Assembly: GCA_033795365.1 (NCBI GenBank)
Contig: JARYGU010000001.1
Location: 682,001-746,000 of the forward strand
Source: JARYGU01 sp033795365
GTDB taxonomy: Bacteria; Pseudomonadota; Alphaproteobacteria; Rhizobiales; Rhizobiaceae
Direction of reading: 5' to 3'
Length of the DNA stretch: 64,000 bases
A program made the position numbers and the translations under genes. The notes under the pieces are model-generated. The model saw nothing but the letters and a program-made list of their open reading frames with translations, was not told the DNA's origin and did no database searches. Shown piece after piece: positions 50,465 to 57,948 of this stretch (position 1 is its first letter; each line of letters opens with the position of its first letter).

Positions 50465-51460
50465 TCAGCTCTCTTCCGTGACCGTCTTCGTCGCCTCGTC
50501 GTTGCGGGTCGCCCAGAGCGAACCCACGATGCCGGCCGCCAGGATCACGAGCGTTACGGAAAGCGAGACCATCGGCGGAATCTTGGCGAGGCCCAGCATA
50601 TCGGCCACGAAGATCTTGGAGCCGATGAAGATCAGCACCGTCGCCAGGGCATATTTCAGATAGGCGAAGCGGTGGATGAGCTCCGAGAGCGCGAAATAGA
50701 GCGCACGCAGGCCGAGGATCGCAAAGATGTTCGACGTATAGACGATGAACGGGTCCGTGGTGATCGCGAAGATGGCCGGGATGGAATCGACCGCGAAGAC
50801 GAGGTCGGCGAACTCGACGAGCACGAGCGCAAGCAGGAGCGGCGTCACGAAGGTGCGCAGCCGGCCCGTCTTCGGATCGGGCTGGCGCACGAGGAAACGG
50901 TCGCCATGCAGTTCGTTCGTCACCGGCAGGCGCCGGCGGAGCAGCTTCAGGAGCGGATTGGACGCGACGTCATAGGTTTCGTCCGCCGATATCAGCATCT
51001 TGATGCCGGTGAATACGAGGAATGCAGCGAAGAGGTAGAGGACCCAGCCGTAATTCTCGACGACGGCCGCGCCGGCCCCGATCATGATGCCGCGCAGTAC
51101 GATGACGCCCAGGATGCCATAGAGAAGGACGCGGTGCTGGTACTGGCGCGGTATCGCGAAATAGCCGAAGATCATGGCGATGACGAAGATGTTGTCCATC
51201 GCGAGGCTCTTTTCGACCACGAAGCCGGTCAGGTATTCCATGCCGGCCTGAGAGCCGGACTGGAACCAGACGAAGCCGCCGAAGGCGAGGCCGAGAACGA
51301 TGTAAAAACTGGAGAGAAGCAGGCTCTCCTTGATGCCGATCTCCTTGTTCTCCTTGTGAAGGACACCGAGATCGAGGGCGAGGAGCGCAAGGACAATGGC
51401 GAGAAAGGAGAGCCACATCCAGACGGCGGTCCCCTGAAAATCGAGCCAAAGAAAATCCAT
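50465..51460 (-). CDS. TerC/Alx-family integral membrane protein
   Basis: 331 aa, nine to ten predicted helices. The family's acidic transmembrane motifs are present: FVVEKSLAMDNIFVIAMIF and VEFADLVFAVDSIPAIFAIT. TerC/Alx proteins export manganese or help metalate secreted enzymes. AAAGGA precedes the ATG. A 12-bp inverted repeat ends within that ribosome-binding site, which could control translation. Members in other bacteria are under a Mn2+ riboswitch (yybP-ykoY), but I could not match that consensus here. The stop is 4 bp from the end of the HerA-like gene (convergent). Confidence 0.92.
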   Translation of the reverse strand: MDFLWLDFQGTAVWMWLSFLAIVLALLALDLGVLHKENKEIGIKESLLLSSFYIVLGLAFGGFVWFQSGSQAGMEYLTGFVVEKSLAMDNIFVIAMIFGYFAIPRQYQHRVLLYGILGVIVLRGIMIGAGAAVVENYGWVLYLFAAFLVFTGIKMLISADETYDVASNPLLKLLRRRLPVTNELHGDRFLVRQPDPKTGRLRTFVTPLLLALVLVEFADLVFAVDSIPAIFAITTDPFIVYTSNIFAILGLRALYFALSELIHRFAYLKYALATVLIFIGSKIFVADMLGLAKIPPMVSLSVTLVILAAGIVGSLWATRNDEATKTVTEES

Positions 51461-51471
51461 GACGGGTTTCC

Positions 51472-51522
51472 TTTGCCGGATACGTTGATGATCACAGCTC
51501 CGACATCACGGTATCCGGCAAA
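51472..51522 (-). promoter_or_regulatory. Hairpin over the terC ribosome-binding site
   Basis: On the minus strand GTATCCGGCAAA (51483-51472) is the perfect complement of TTTGCCGGATAC (51522-51511), with a 27-nt loop. The 3' arm runs into the AAAGGA ribosome-binding site. Candidate cis-regulatory structure; it does not visibly match yybP-ykoY. Confidence 0.5.
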
Positions 51523-51589
51523 TCACGTCAGAGGGGCCCGGCGCTGCATCATGGCGAGATAGTCATGGAAATTCGTCATTCAAGACGCG

Positions 51590-51618
51590 TTGACAAATTT
51601 TTGAAAATTGCCTAGACA
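51590..51618 (+). promoter_or_regulatory. Predicted rpsD promoter
   Basis: TTGACA (51590-51595), 17-bp spacer, then TAGACA (51613-51618). The -35 is perfect, the -10 weak. Confidence 0.5.
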
Positions 51619-51790
51619 CCCCGCAACGCCGGGCAGAAATGTCCGGTGTTTCATTTGACATGTCCCGTGGTTTCTCCGGTCGCGTATCGTAAGAAGCCTG
51701 TCAGAGCTCCCAAAATGAGCTCAGAGGAGGGCGTGTTTCCTTGATCCGGTCTGGCAATGGGCCGGTGTAACCATTTGAAAAGGAAATGCG

Positions 51791-52408
51791 ATGAGCAAGC
51801 GCGCTTCATCCAAGTATAAAATCGATCGCCGTATGGGCGAAAATATCTGGGGTCGCCCGAAGTCCCCGGTCAATCGCCGCGAATACGGCCCGGGCCAGCA
51901 CGGCCAGCGCCGCAAGTCCAAGCTTTCCGACTTCGGCGTGCAGCTGCGCGCCAAGCAGAAGCTGAAGGGCTATTACGGCTCGATCAACGAGCGGCAGTTC
52001 CGCGCGATCTTCGCTGAAGCCGAACGCCGCAAGGGCGACACCCCGGAAAACCTGATCGGCCTGCTCGAATCGCGCCTCGACGCTATCGTCTACCGCGCCA
52101 AGTTCGTTCCGACCGTCTTCGCGGCCCGCCAGTTCGTCAACCACGGCCACGTCAAGGTCAACGGCGTTCGCGTCAACATCGGTTCCTACCGTTGCAAGGC
52201 CGGCGACGTCATCGAGGTTCGCGAGAAGTCGAAGCAGCTCGTTTCGGTTCTGGAATCGGTTCAGCTCGCCGAGCGCGACGTTCCGGACTACATCGAAGCC
52301 GACCACAACAAGATGGTTGCGACGTTCGTACGCGTTCCGGGCCTGGCAGACGTGCCCTATGCGGTCGTCATGGAGCCGAACCTGGTCGTCGAATTCTATT
52401 CGCGTTAA
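51791..52408 (+). CDS. rpsD: 30S ribosomal protein S4
   Basis: 205 aa. Primary 16S rRNA-binding protein of the small subunit. SKYKIDRRMGENIWGRPKSP is the family N-terminus, followed by GQHGQRRKSKLSDFGVQLRAK and the S4 RNA-binding domain with ARQFVNHGHVKVNG. AAAAGGA precedes the ATG. It is monocistronic here, as in related rhizobia, rather than in the alpha operon as in E. coli. A strong terminator follows. Confidence 0.98.
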   Translation: MSKRASSKYKIDRRMGENIWGRPKSPVNRREYGPGQHGQRRKSKLSDFGVQLRAKQKLKGYYGSINERQFRAIFAEAERRKGDTPENLIGLLESRLDAIVYRAKFVPTVFAARQFVNHGHVKVNGVRVNIGSYRCKAGDVIEVREKSKQLVSVLESVQLAERDVPDYIEADHNKMVATFVRVPGLADVPYAVVMEPNLVVEFYSR

Positions 52409-52435
52409 TCGAGGCCTCCGCCTCTCGATCTTTGG

Positions 52436-52463
52436 AAGCCGCCTGGAAACGGGCGGCTTTTTT
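52436..52463 (+). terminator. Intrinsic terminator of rpsD
   Basis: AGCCGCC (52437-52443) pairs with GGCGGCT (52452-52458), with an outer A-T pair (52436-52459), followed by T6 (52458-52463). Confidence 0.9.
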
Positions 52464-52577
52464 GCGATCTGGAGAGCGGAATGCTCGTCGCGCGGACGGG
52501 TTGGTCCGTGTTCGGGGCTTGATTGTGCGGCCGGTTCGGGGCATTGCATCGCCTGACCCCATCCGGCGGAAGACAGC

Positions 52578-53453
52578 ATGACACTTGCATTTGCAGACAG
52601 GGAAGAAGACGAACGCGACGATGGCGTGCGCCATCCGCTGTTTTCCCATGCGCCGTCGTCGGTCTCGTTCAACAAGCTGCGCAAGCGCCTGCTTCGGCAG
52701 CTCCGCCAGGTAATCGAGGATTTCTCCATGCTGAAGGGCCAGAAGCGCTGGCTCATCGGCGTGTCTGGCGGCAAGGACAGCTACAGCCTGCTCGCGCTTC
52801 TCATGGATCTGCAATGGCGGGGGCTTCTGCCGGTCGAACTGATCGCCTGCAACCTCGATCAGGGCCAGCCGAATTTCCCGAAGCACATTCTGCCGGATTA
52901 TCTTTCATCCGTCGGCGTGAAGCACCGGATCGAATATCGCGACACCTATTCGATCGTGAAGGAGAAGGTGCCGGAAGGGGCGACCTACTGCTCGCTCTGC
53001 TCCAGGCTGCGGCGCGGAAACCTCTACCGCATCGCGCGCGAGGAGGGCTGCGACGCACTGGTTCTCGGGCATCACCGCGAGGATATCCTCGAGACGTTCT
53101 TCATGAATTTCTTCCATGGCGGGCGTCTCGCGTCGATGCCGGCGAAGCTTCTCAACGACGAGGGCGACCTGATGGTGCTGCGCCCGCTCGCCTATGCCGC
53201 CGAGGACGATCTCGCCAAATTCGCGGCCGCCATGCAGTTTCCAATCATCCCGTGCGATCTCTGTGGTTCTCAGGACGGCTTGCAGCGCAATGCGATGAAG
53301 GCGATGCTCGCCGATATCGAGGCGCGTATGCCCGGCCGCAAGGACGCGATGCTGCGCGCGCTTTCACATGTGAACCCTTCCCACCTGCTCGATCCCAAGC
53401 TTTTCGATTTCTCATCCCTGACGGCGGTATCCCGAAATGACGACATCTTTTGA
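52578..53453 (+). CDS. ttcA: tRNA 2-thiocytidine(32) synthetase TtcA
   Basis: 291 aa. ATP-dependent thiolation of C32 in tRNA, using a 4Fe-4S cluster. PP-loop LIGVSGGKDSYSL binds ATP; two CxxC motifs, TYCSLCSRL and IPCDLCGSQ, are the cluster ligands of this family; NLYRIAREEGCDALVLGHH is the expected middle block. Slightly shorter than E. coli TtcA. The last 17 nt overlap the next gene, implying coupling. Both C32 modification enzymes, TtcA and TrmJ, are encoded within 6 kb of each other. Confidence 0.95.
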   Translation: MTLAFADREEDERDDGVRHPLFSHAPSSVSFNKLRKRLLRQLRQVIEDFSMLKGQKRWLIGVSGGKDSYSLLALLMDLQWRGLLPVELIACNLDQGQPNFPKHILPDYLSSVGVKHRIEYRDTYSIVKEKVPEGATYCSLCSRLRRGNLYRIAREEGCDALVLGHHREDILETFFMNFFHGGRLASMPAKLLNDEGDLMVLRPLAYAAEDDLAKFAAAMQFPIIPCDLCGSQDGLQRNAMKAMLADIEARMPGRKDAMLRALSHVNPSHLLDPKLFDFSSLTAVSRNDDIF

Positions 53454-54261
53454 CATCAATGCGCTTGCCTTGCTCCTGAGCAATGCGGCGGAAGCCGAAA
53501 TCCGTCCGCGTTTCCGTGCGCTCGCCAAGGGCGATATCCGGACGAAGGCGGACGCGACCGACCTGGTCACGGAGGCAGACGAGGCAGCCGAGCGCTTCAT
53601 CAAGGCGGGGATCGAGGCCGTGGTGCCCGGTGCATTGTTCGTCGGCGAGGAATCCGTCGCTGCCGATCCGTCGCTCCTGGCCAAGCTTGCCGATGCCGAA
53701 CTCGCGGTCGTGGTCGATCCGATCGACGGCACGTTCAACTTTGCTTCCGGCGTGCCGCTCTTCGGCGTGATGGCTTCGGTCGTGGCCGGAGGGGAAACCG
53801 TCGCAGGCGTCATATACGACCCGATGGGCGACGACTTCGTGATGGCCGAGAAAGGGGCCGGCGCCTGGCAGACCGGCGGACATCGCCCGGAGATAAGGCT
53901 AAAGGCGGCGAATGCCGTGCCGCTGGAGCAGATGACCGGAATGGCCTCCACGAGCTTCCTTTCGCGCGAGCGCCGGGCGAGGGTGCTCGGCAATCTCGCC
54001 AAGGTCGCCTTCGTATCCAACTATCGCTGCGCGGCGCACGAATATCGCACCTATGCCGCCGGCCATCTGCACTATCTGATGTACAACAAGCTGATGCCCT
54101 GGGATCATCTCGGCGGCACGCTGATCGTCCAGGAGGCCGGCGCCTATGCGGCCCGCTTCGATGGCACGCCCTATCTGCCGCATCATGTCGAAGGCGGCCT
54201 GATGATCGCGCCGGACAAGGAAAGCTGGGAAATGATGCGTCGCGAGGTCTTCGTCGACTGA
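53437..54261 (+). CDS. Inositol monophosphatase-family protein
   Basis: 274 aa. The Li+-sensitive phosphatase signature is clear: ADATDLVTEADEAAERFI (N-terminal metal site), FVGEESV (Glu-Glu), VVVDPIDGTFNFASG (DPIDGT metal-binding motif) and LMPWDHLGGTLIVQEAGAY (WDxxG, closing motif). It hydrolyses inositol phosphates, or possibly histidinol phosphate or 3'-phosphoadenosine phosphates; the subfamily is unclear. It starts inside the end of ttcA. A perfect terminator hairpin follows. Confidence 0.9.
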   Translation: MTTSFDINALALLLSNAAEAEIRPRFRALAKGDIRTKADATDLVTEADEAAERFIKAGIEAVVPGALFVGEESVAADPSLLAKLADAELAVVVDPIDGTFNFASGVPLFGVMASVVAGGETVAGVIYDPMGDDFVMAEKGAGAWQTGGHRPEIRLKAANAVPLEQMTGMASTSFLSRERRARVLGNLAKVAFVSNYRCAAHEYRTYAAGHLHYLMYNKLMPWDHLGGTLIVQEAGAYAARFDGTPYLPHHVEGGLMIAPDKESWEMMRREVFVD

Positions 54262-54276
54262 TCGGCAACTGCGATT

Positions 54277-54309
54277 AAAAAAGTCCGCCGGCGTTCGCCG
54301 GCGGGCTTT
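54277..54309. terminator. Bidirectional intrinsic terminator
   Basis: CCGCCGGC (54285-54292) pairs with GCCGGCGG (54297-54304), loop GTTC. On the minus strand T6 follows the stem (54282-54277 region); on the plus strand GCTTTC. It separates the IMPase gene from the convergent pump gene. Confidence 0.85.
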
Positions 54310-54314
54310 CCGTA

Positions 54315-55595
54315 TCAGAAATGGGCGGCGCCGGCTTCCATTTGCGGTGTGTCGCCCGGGTGCGTGAAGAGTTTTCCCTTCTCCGCCCAGAGCGTCGCGA
54401 GGATGGTGAGCAGGCCGAAGGCGGCGAAGCCGCCGAAAAGCGGCTGGACGGTGCCGTTGAACAGCTGCCCGATCAGGCCGCCGAGGATCGCGCCGCCGGT
54501 AGTGGACACGAAACCCGTGATCGCCGTCGCCGTTCCGGCCACATGTCCCATCGGCTCGAGGCTGATGGCGGTGAAGTTGGTCGCGAGCACCGCGAACATC
54601 ACCAGCAGGACCGAGATCAGCCCGTATGTCAGCGCGAAGGACGGCTCTCCGGCAAGCGCGGTCAGATAGCCATAGGCGGCGATCAGCGTGAAGATGATCA
54701 TGGCCGCGTGGGAGATGCGCCGCATGCCGAAGCGCCGGACGAAGGCGCCGTTGGCGAAATTGGCAATCGCGATGCCGCCGCCGGTTATGGCGAAGGCGAT
54801 GGGCAGCCAGTCGCCAAGGCCGTACACTTCCCCGAAAATCTGCTGGACGGAGACGATATAGGCGGAGATGACGCCGATGAAGAGCGTCAGTCCGATCATG
54901 TAGCCGCAGGTGATCCGGTTGGTGAGCACCGTCTTGAAGCCGAAGGCCACGGAGGCGAACGACAGGGGTATCCGTTCTTCCTCCGGCAGCGATTCTCTCA
55001 GGCGCGCCAGCGCCCAAACGAAGAGAACCATACCGACAAGACCGAGCAGGATGAAGATCCAGTGCCAGTTCGCATAGGTGATGATCAACTGCCCGAGCGA
55101 CGGTGCGACGATCGGCACGATCATGAAGACGATCATCACATAGGACATGACCCGCGCCATCTCGCGCCCGCCGAAACAGTCGCGCACGATCGCCATGGTG
55201 GTGATGCGGACGGCAGCTGCGCCTATGCCCTGGATGAAGCGGGTGACGAGCAGCATCTCAAAGCTTTGGGTGGCGGCCGCGGCGAACATGGCGACTGCGT
55301 AGAAAGCAAGCCCGCCGAGCAGGATGTTGCGGCGTCCGAACGCATCCGAAAGCGTGCCGAAGACGATCTGCGAAAGGCCGAATCCGAGAAAGAAGACGCC
55401 GATGACCCATTGGGTCTCGTTGGTGTTCGTCACCCCGAGAGAGCTGCCGATGCTCGGCAGAGCCGGCAGCATAATGTCGATCGCCATCGCGACGCTGGCA
55501 GTCATGATGGCGATGGTGATGATGAATTCGACGAGGCCGAGCCTGATACGGGCGGCGCCCGTTGTGCCGGCGGCTGACATTTGCGATTCCGTCAT
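54315..55595 (-). CDS. MFS multidrug efflux transporter, Bcr/CflA type
   Basis: 426 aa, twelve predicted helices. GVFFLGFGLSQIVFGTLSDAFGRR is the A-motif region (key part: GTLSDAFGRR) and RFIQGIGAAAVRITTMAIVRD and PSLGQLIITYANWHWIF are typical of DHA1 drug/H+ antiporters. It is the second of two tandem, closely similar pumps (33-bp gap), so it arose by duplication and is likely co-transcribed with the first. Substrate unknown. Confidence 0.9.
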   Translation of the reverse strand: MTESQMSAAGTTGAARIRLGLVEFIITIAIMTASVAMAIDIMLPALPSIGSSLGVTNTNETQWVIGVFFLGFGLSQIVFGTLSDAFGRRNILLGGLAFYAVAMFAAAATQSFEMLLVTRFIQGIGAAAVRITTMAIVRDCFGGREMARVMSYVMIVFMIVPIVAPSLGQLIITYANWHWIFILLGLVGMVLFVWALARLRESLPEEERIPLSFASVAFGFKTVLTNRITCGYMIGLTLFIGVISAYIVSVQQIFGEVYGLGDWLPIAFAITGGGIAIANFANGAFVRRFGMRRISHAAMIIFTLIAAYGYLTALAGEPSFALTYGLISVLLVMFAVLATNFTAISLEPMGHVAGTATAITGFVSTTGGAILGGLIGQLFNGTVQPLFGGFAAFGLLTILATLWAEKGKLFTHPGDTPQMEAGAAHF

Positions 55596-55628
55596 TGGGA
55601 GACCTGCTGAAAAGGAGAAATGCGAATT

Positions 55629-56876
55629 TTACGCCGGCGGATTGTGGGGCTGGAAAAGACGGCCCTTCTCCGCGATGAGCACGAAAACGAGACCGATGAC
55701 GGAAACGATGAAGTAGCCGGCAATCATCGGCAGTGCGGTGCCGTTGAAGGACTGGCCGATGACGGCGCCGATCAGTGCACCACCGACGGTGCTCATGAAA
55801 CCGAGCACGGAGGATGCGGTCCCCGCCACATGGCCGAGCGGCTCCATCGCCAGCGAATTGAAGTTCGAGCCGATCCAGCCGAACTGGAACATCGCCAGCC
55901 CGAAGAGCACGAGGAACAACGCGAACGGCATGGGCTGCGGCCCGAAAATCTGGATCACCAGCCACAGGAAGTTTATGCCGATAAAGCCGATGAGCGATCC
56001 GTGCGACAGCTTGCGCATTCCGAGCCGTCCGACGAAGCGTGAATTCAGGAACGATGCGACCGCCATGAAGATGGCGACCGCCGCAAAGGCCAGCGGGAAA
56101 TAGACGCCGAGGCCGTAGATGCCGACATAGATCTGCTGGGCGGAATTGATGAAGCCGAACAACGCGCCGAAAATGAAGGTCGTCGCTATGCTGTAACAGA
56201 GCGCAACGCGGTTCGTCAGGACGATGCGAAAGGCAGCGAGAATGGATTTAGCCGTGAACGACCTGACGTCCTCCGGGTGGAGCGTTTCGGGAAGCCTGAA
56301 ATACATCCAGGTCGCAACGCCGATCGCGATCGCGGCGATGAAGACGAAGATCATGTGCCAGTTGCTGAACATCATGACGACTTCGCCGGCGCCTGGCGCG
56401 ATGACCGGAACGATCATGAAGACCATCATGATCAGCGACATCACTTCGGCCATCTGCCGTCCGCCATAGATGTCGCGCACGACGGATATGGTGATCACGC
56501 GCGTGGCGGCGGCGCCGAGCCCCTGGATGAAACGGAGCGCAAGGAGCCCGGCGAAGGACGGGACGAGCGCACAGCCGAGCGCAGAGGCGATATAGATGCC
56601 GAGCCCGATCAGGAGCGGGCGGCGGCGGCCGAAGCGATCGGAGATCGGGCCGTAGAAGAGCTGGGCGATGCCGAAACCGAAAAGATAGGAGGATACGACA
56701 TATTGGCGATGGTTTTCGTTGTCGATCCCGAGACCGTCGCCGATCTGTCCCAAGGCGGGAAGCATGACGTCGATGGCGAGCGCGTTGAGCGCCATCAGGA
56801 AGGCGGCCAGCGCGATGAATTCACCTTTGCCCATGACCAATTGGCCCGCGGAGACGGATTGTGAAGAATTTGCCAC
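55629..56876 (-). CDS. MFS multidrug efflux transporter, Bcr/CflA type (first of tandem pair)
   Basis: 415 aa, twelve helices. YGPISDRFGRRRPLLIGLGI is the A motif, followed by RFIQGLGAAATRVITISVVRD, which nearly matches the downstream paralogue. No regulator gene is adjacent. Two inverted repeats lie just upstream (56901-56925 and 56945-56978), possible regulator sites or terminator of grxD. Two adjacent copies may act on different drugs or raise dosage; both are intact. Confidence 0.9.
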   Translation of the reverse strand: MANSSQSVSAGQLVMGKGEFIALAAFLMALNALAIDVMLPALGQIGDGLGIDNENHRQYVVSSYLFGFGIAQLFYGPISDRFGRRRPLLIGLGIYIASALGCALVPSFAGLLALRFIQGLGAAATRVITISVVRDIYGGRQMAEVMSLIMMVFMIVPVIAPGAGEVVMMFSNWHMIFVFIAAIAIGVATWMYFRLPETLHPEDVRSFTAKSILAAFRIVLTNRVALCYSIATTFIFGALFGFINSAQQIYVGIYGLGVYFPLAFAAVAIFMAVASFLNSRFVGRLGMRKLSHGSLIGFIGINFLWLVIQIFGPQPMPFALFLVLFGLAMFQFGWIGSNFNSLAMEPLGHVAGTASSVLGFMSTVGGALIGAVIGQSFNGTALPMIAGYFIVSVIGLVFVLIAEKGRLFQPHNPPA

Positions 56877-56900
56877 AGTAAAAGTTTCCTAAAACAGGCC

Positions 56901-56925
56901 AAGGCGCTGCAGGGCAGCGCCTTGG
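56901..56925 (-). terminator. Hairpin between grxD and pump genes
   Basis: CAAGGCGCTGC (56901-56911) pairs perfectly with GCAGCGCCTTG (56915-56925), 3-nt loop; on the minus strand GCCTGTTTT follows. It fits a terminator of the grxD transcript. A second inverted repeat, GGGCCTA/TAGGCCC (56945-56951, 56972-56978), lies next to it. Confidence 0.6.
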
Positions 56926-56987
56926 AGAATGAATAGAAATGAAAGGGCCTAAGCTAGCTAGGGTCAGAACCTAGGCCCGAAAGTCGG

Positions 56988-57323
56988 TCAGGCTGCGCCT
57001 TTCACCGAAATACCTTGTTCCTGCAGATGGGACTGCAGTTCGCCGGACTGGAACATCTCACGCACGATGTCGCAGCCGCCGACGAATTCGCCCTTGACGT
57101 AAAGCTGCGGGATCGTCGGCCAGTTCGAATAGTCCTTGATGCCCTGGCGGATATCGGCGTCGGCGAGCACGTTGACGCCCTTGTAGTCGACACCGATGTA
57201 GTCGAGAATCTGAACGACCTGACCGGAGAAGCCGCACTGCGGGAACTGCGGCGTGCCTTTCATGAAAAGCACGACGTCGTTGGTCTTGACCTCATTGTCG
57301 ATGAAATCGTGGATGCCACTCAT
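56988..57323 (-). CDS. grxD: Monothiol glutaredoxin (Grx4/GrxD family)
   Basis: 111 aa. Carries or transfers 2Fe-2S clusters, forming complexes with BolA. The active site is the monothiol CGFS (Cys30 in FPQCGFSGQVV), with GTPQFP before it and WPTIPQLYVKGEFVGGCDI after, all as in GrxD. Two genes upstream in the same direction lies bolA, the usual partner. Length is normal. A terminator-like hairpin follows before the pump genes. Confidence 0.95.
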   Translation of the reverse strand: MSGIHDFIDNEVKTNDVVLFMKGTPQFPQCGFSGQVVQILDYIGVDYKGVNVLADADIRQGIKDYSNWPTIPQLYVKGEFVGGCDIVREMFQSGELQSHLQEQGISVKGAA

Positions 57324-57442
57324 CTTTCAAATCCTTACTCGGCCGGCTTCAAGGGCCGGATCGCTTCGGAAAGAGAAATAGCATGCCGAACGGGTTTTTA
57401 CACCACCCGATCAAAAAAATCTTGATGGACCTCAGGAATCCC

Positions 57443-57685
57443 TCAAGCGCTGCGCCGACGTAGTTTGCTGCGCGCCGCGGCCGTCCTTCGGCGGCTGACC
57501 TGCTTTCTGGCCGGCTTCTTCTTCAAGGCTGCCTCGACGATCTCCGCCAGAAGACCACCGGATTTGGCCTTGCTCACGCGCCGTTTCGTCCGTCGCGTCG
57601 CACGTCTGGTTCCGGTCTTCTTCAGGATTTCCTGGAGCGCGCTGTCCACGACGCCGCTTACCAGTTCCTTGATGAGATCCACCAC
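57443..57685 (-). CDS. Small, highly basic protein of unknown function
   Basis: 80 aa from GTG (57685, or 57688, since two GTG codons are adjacent). Twenty-five residues are Lys or Arg, mostly in TRRATRRTKRRVSKAKSG and near the C-terminus (KKKPARKQVSRRR). The N-terminal 20 residues form an amphipathic helix (DLIKELVSGVVDSALQEILK). Such composition suits nucleic-acid or membrane-surface binding. It lies 11 bp after bolA and before grxD, so it is part of that transcript. No family recognised. Confidence 0.65.
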   Translation of the reverse strand: MVDLIKELVSGVVDSALQEILKKTGTRRATRRTKRRVSKAKSGGLLAEIVEAALKKKPARKQVSRRRTAAARSKLRRRSA

Positions 57686-57696
57686 GGTGGCAGGCC

Positions 57697-57930
57697 TCAG
57701 TCCGGAACGGAGGTCTGCAGGGCGAGGGCATGCAATACCCCGCCCATGTTGCCCTTCAGGGCATTGTAGACCATCTGGTGCTGCTGTACGCGCGTCTTGC
57801 CGCGGAAGGCCTCCGCGACGACTTCGGCGGCGTAGTGGTCGCCATCGCCTGCGAGATCGCGGATCGTGACCTTGGCGCCGGGGATTCCCGATTTGATCAT
57901 GTCTTCGATGTCGCCGGGGTTCATGGGCAT
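57697..57930 (-). CDS. bolA: BolA-family protein
   Basis: 77 aa, the short form of the family. MPMNPGDIEDMIKSGIPGAKVTIRD begins the class II KH-like fold; the core is GDGDHYAAEVVAEAFRGKTRVQQHQMVYNAL, where the usual invariant His (VQQHQMVY) ligates the cluster shared with a monothiol glutaredoxin. The partner grxD is encoded two genes downstream. Iron sensing and Fe-S traffic are likely roles. It follows purL by 18 bp. Confidence 0.93.
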   Translation of the reverse strand: MPMNPGDIEDMIKSGIPGAKVTIRDLAGDGDHYAAEVVAEAFRGKTRVQQHQMVYNALKGNMGGVLHALALQTSVPD

Positions 57931-57948
57931 GAGCGTGTTCCCTTTGTC

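Larger units (their letters stand above)
51461..51790. other. Divergent region between terC and rpsD
   Basis: 330 bp without a gene. It contains a possible SD-sequestering hairpin for terC (51472-51522), a predicted rpsD promoter (51590-51618), and a leader of about 170 bp to the rpsD ATG in which a short imperfect inverted repeat may exist. Nothing else is evident. Confidence 0.6.

Noticed and set aside
51461..51600. yybP-ykoY manganese riboswitch upstream of terC
   Set aside because: Only a simple hairpin over the ribosome-binding site is visible; I could not place the conserved loops, so it is listed as an unassigned structure.
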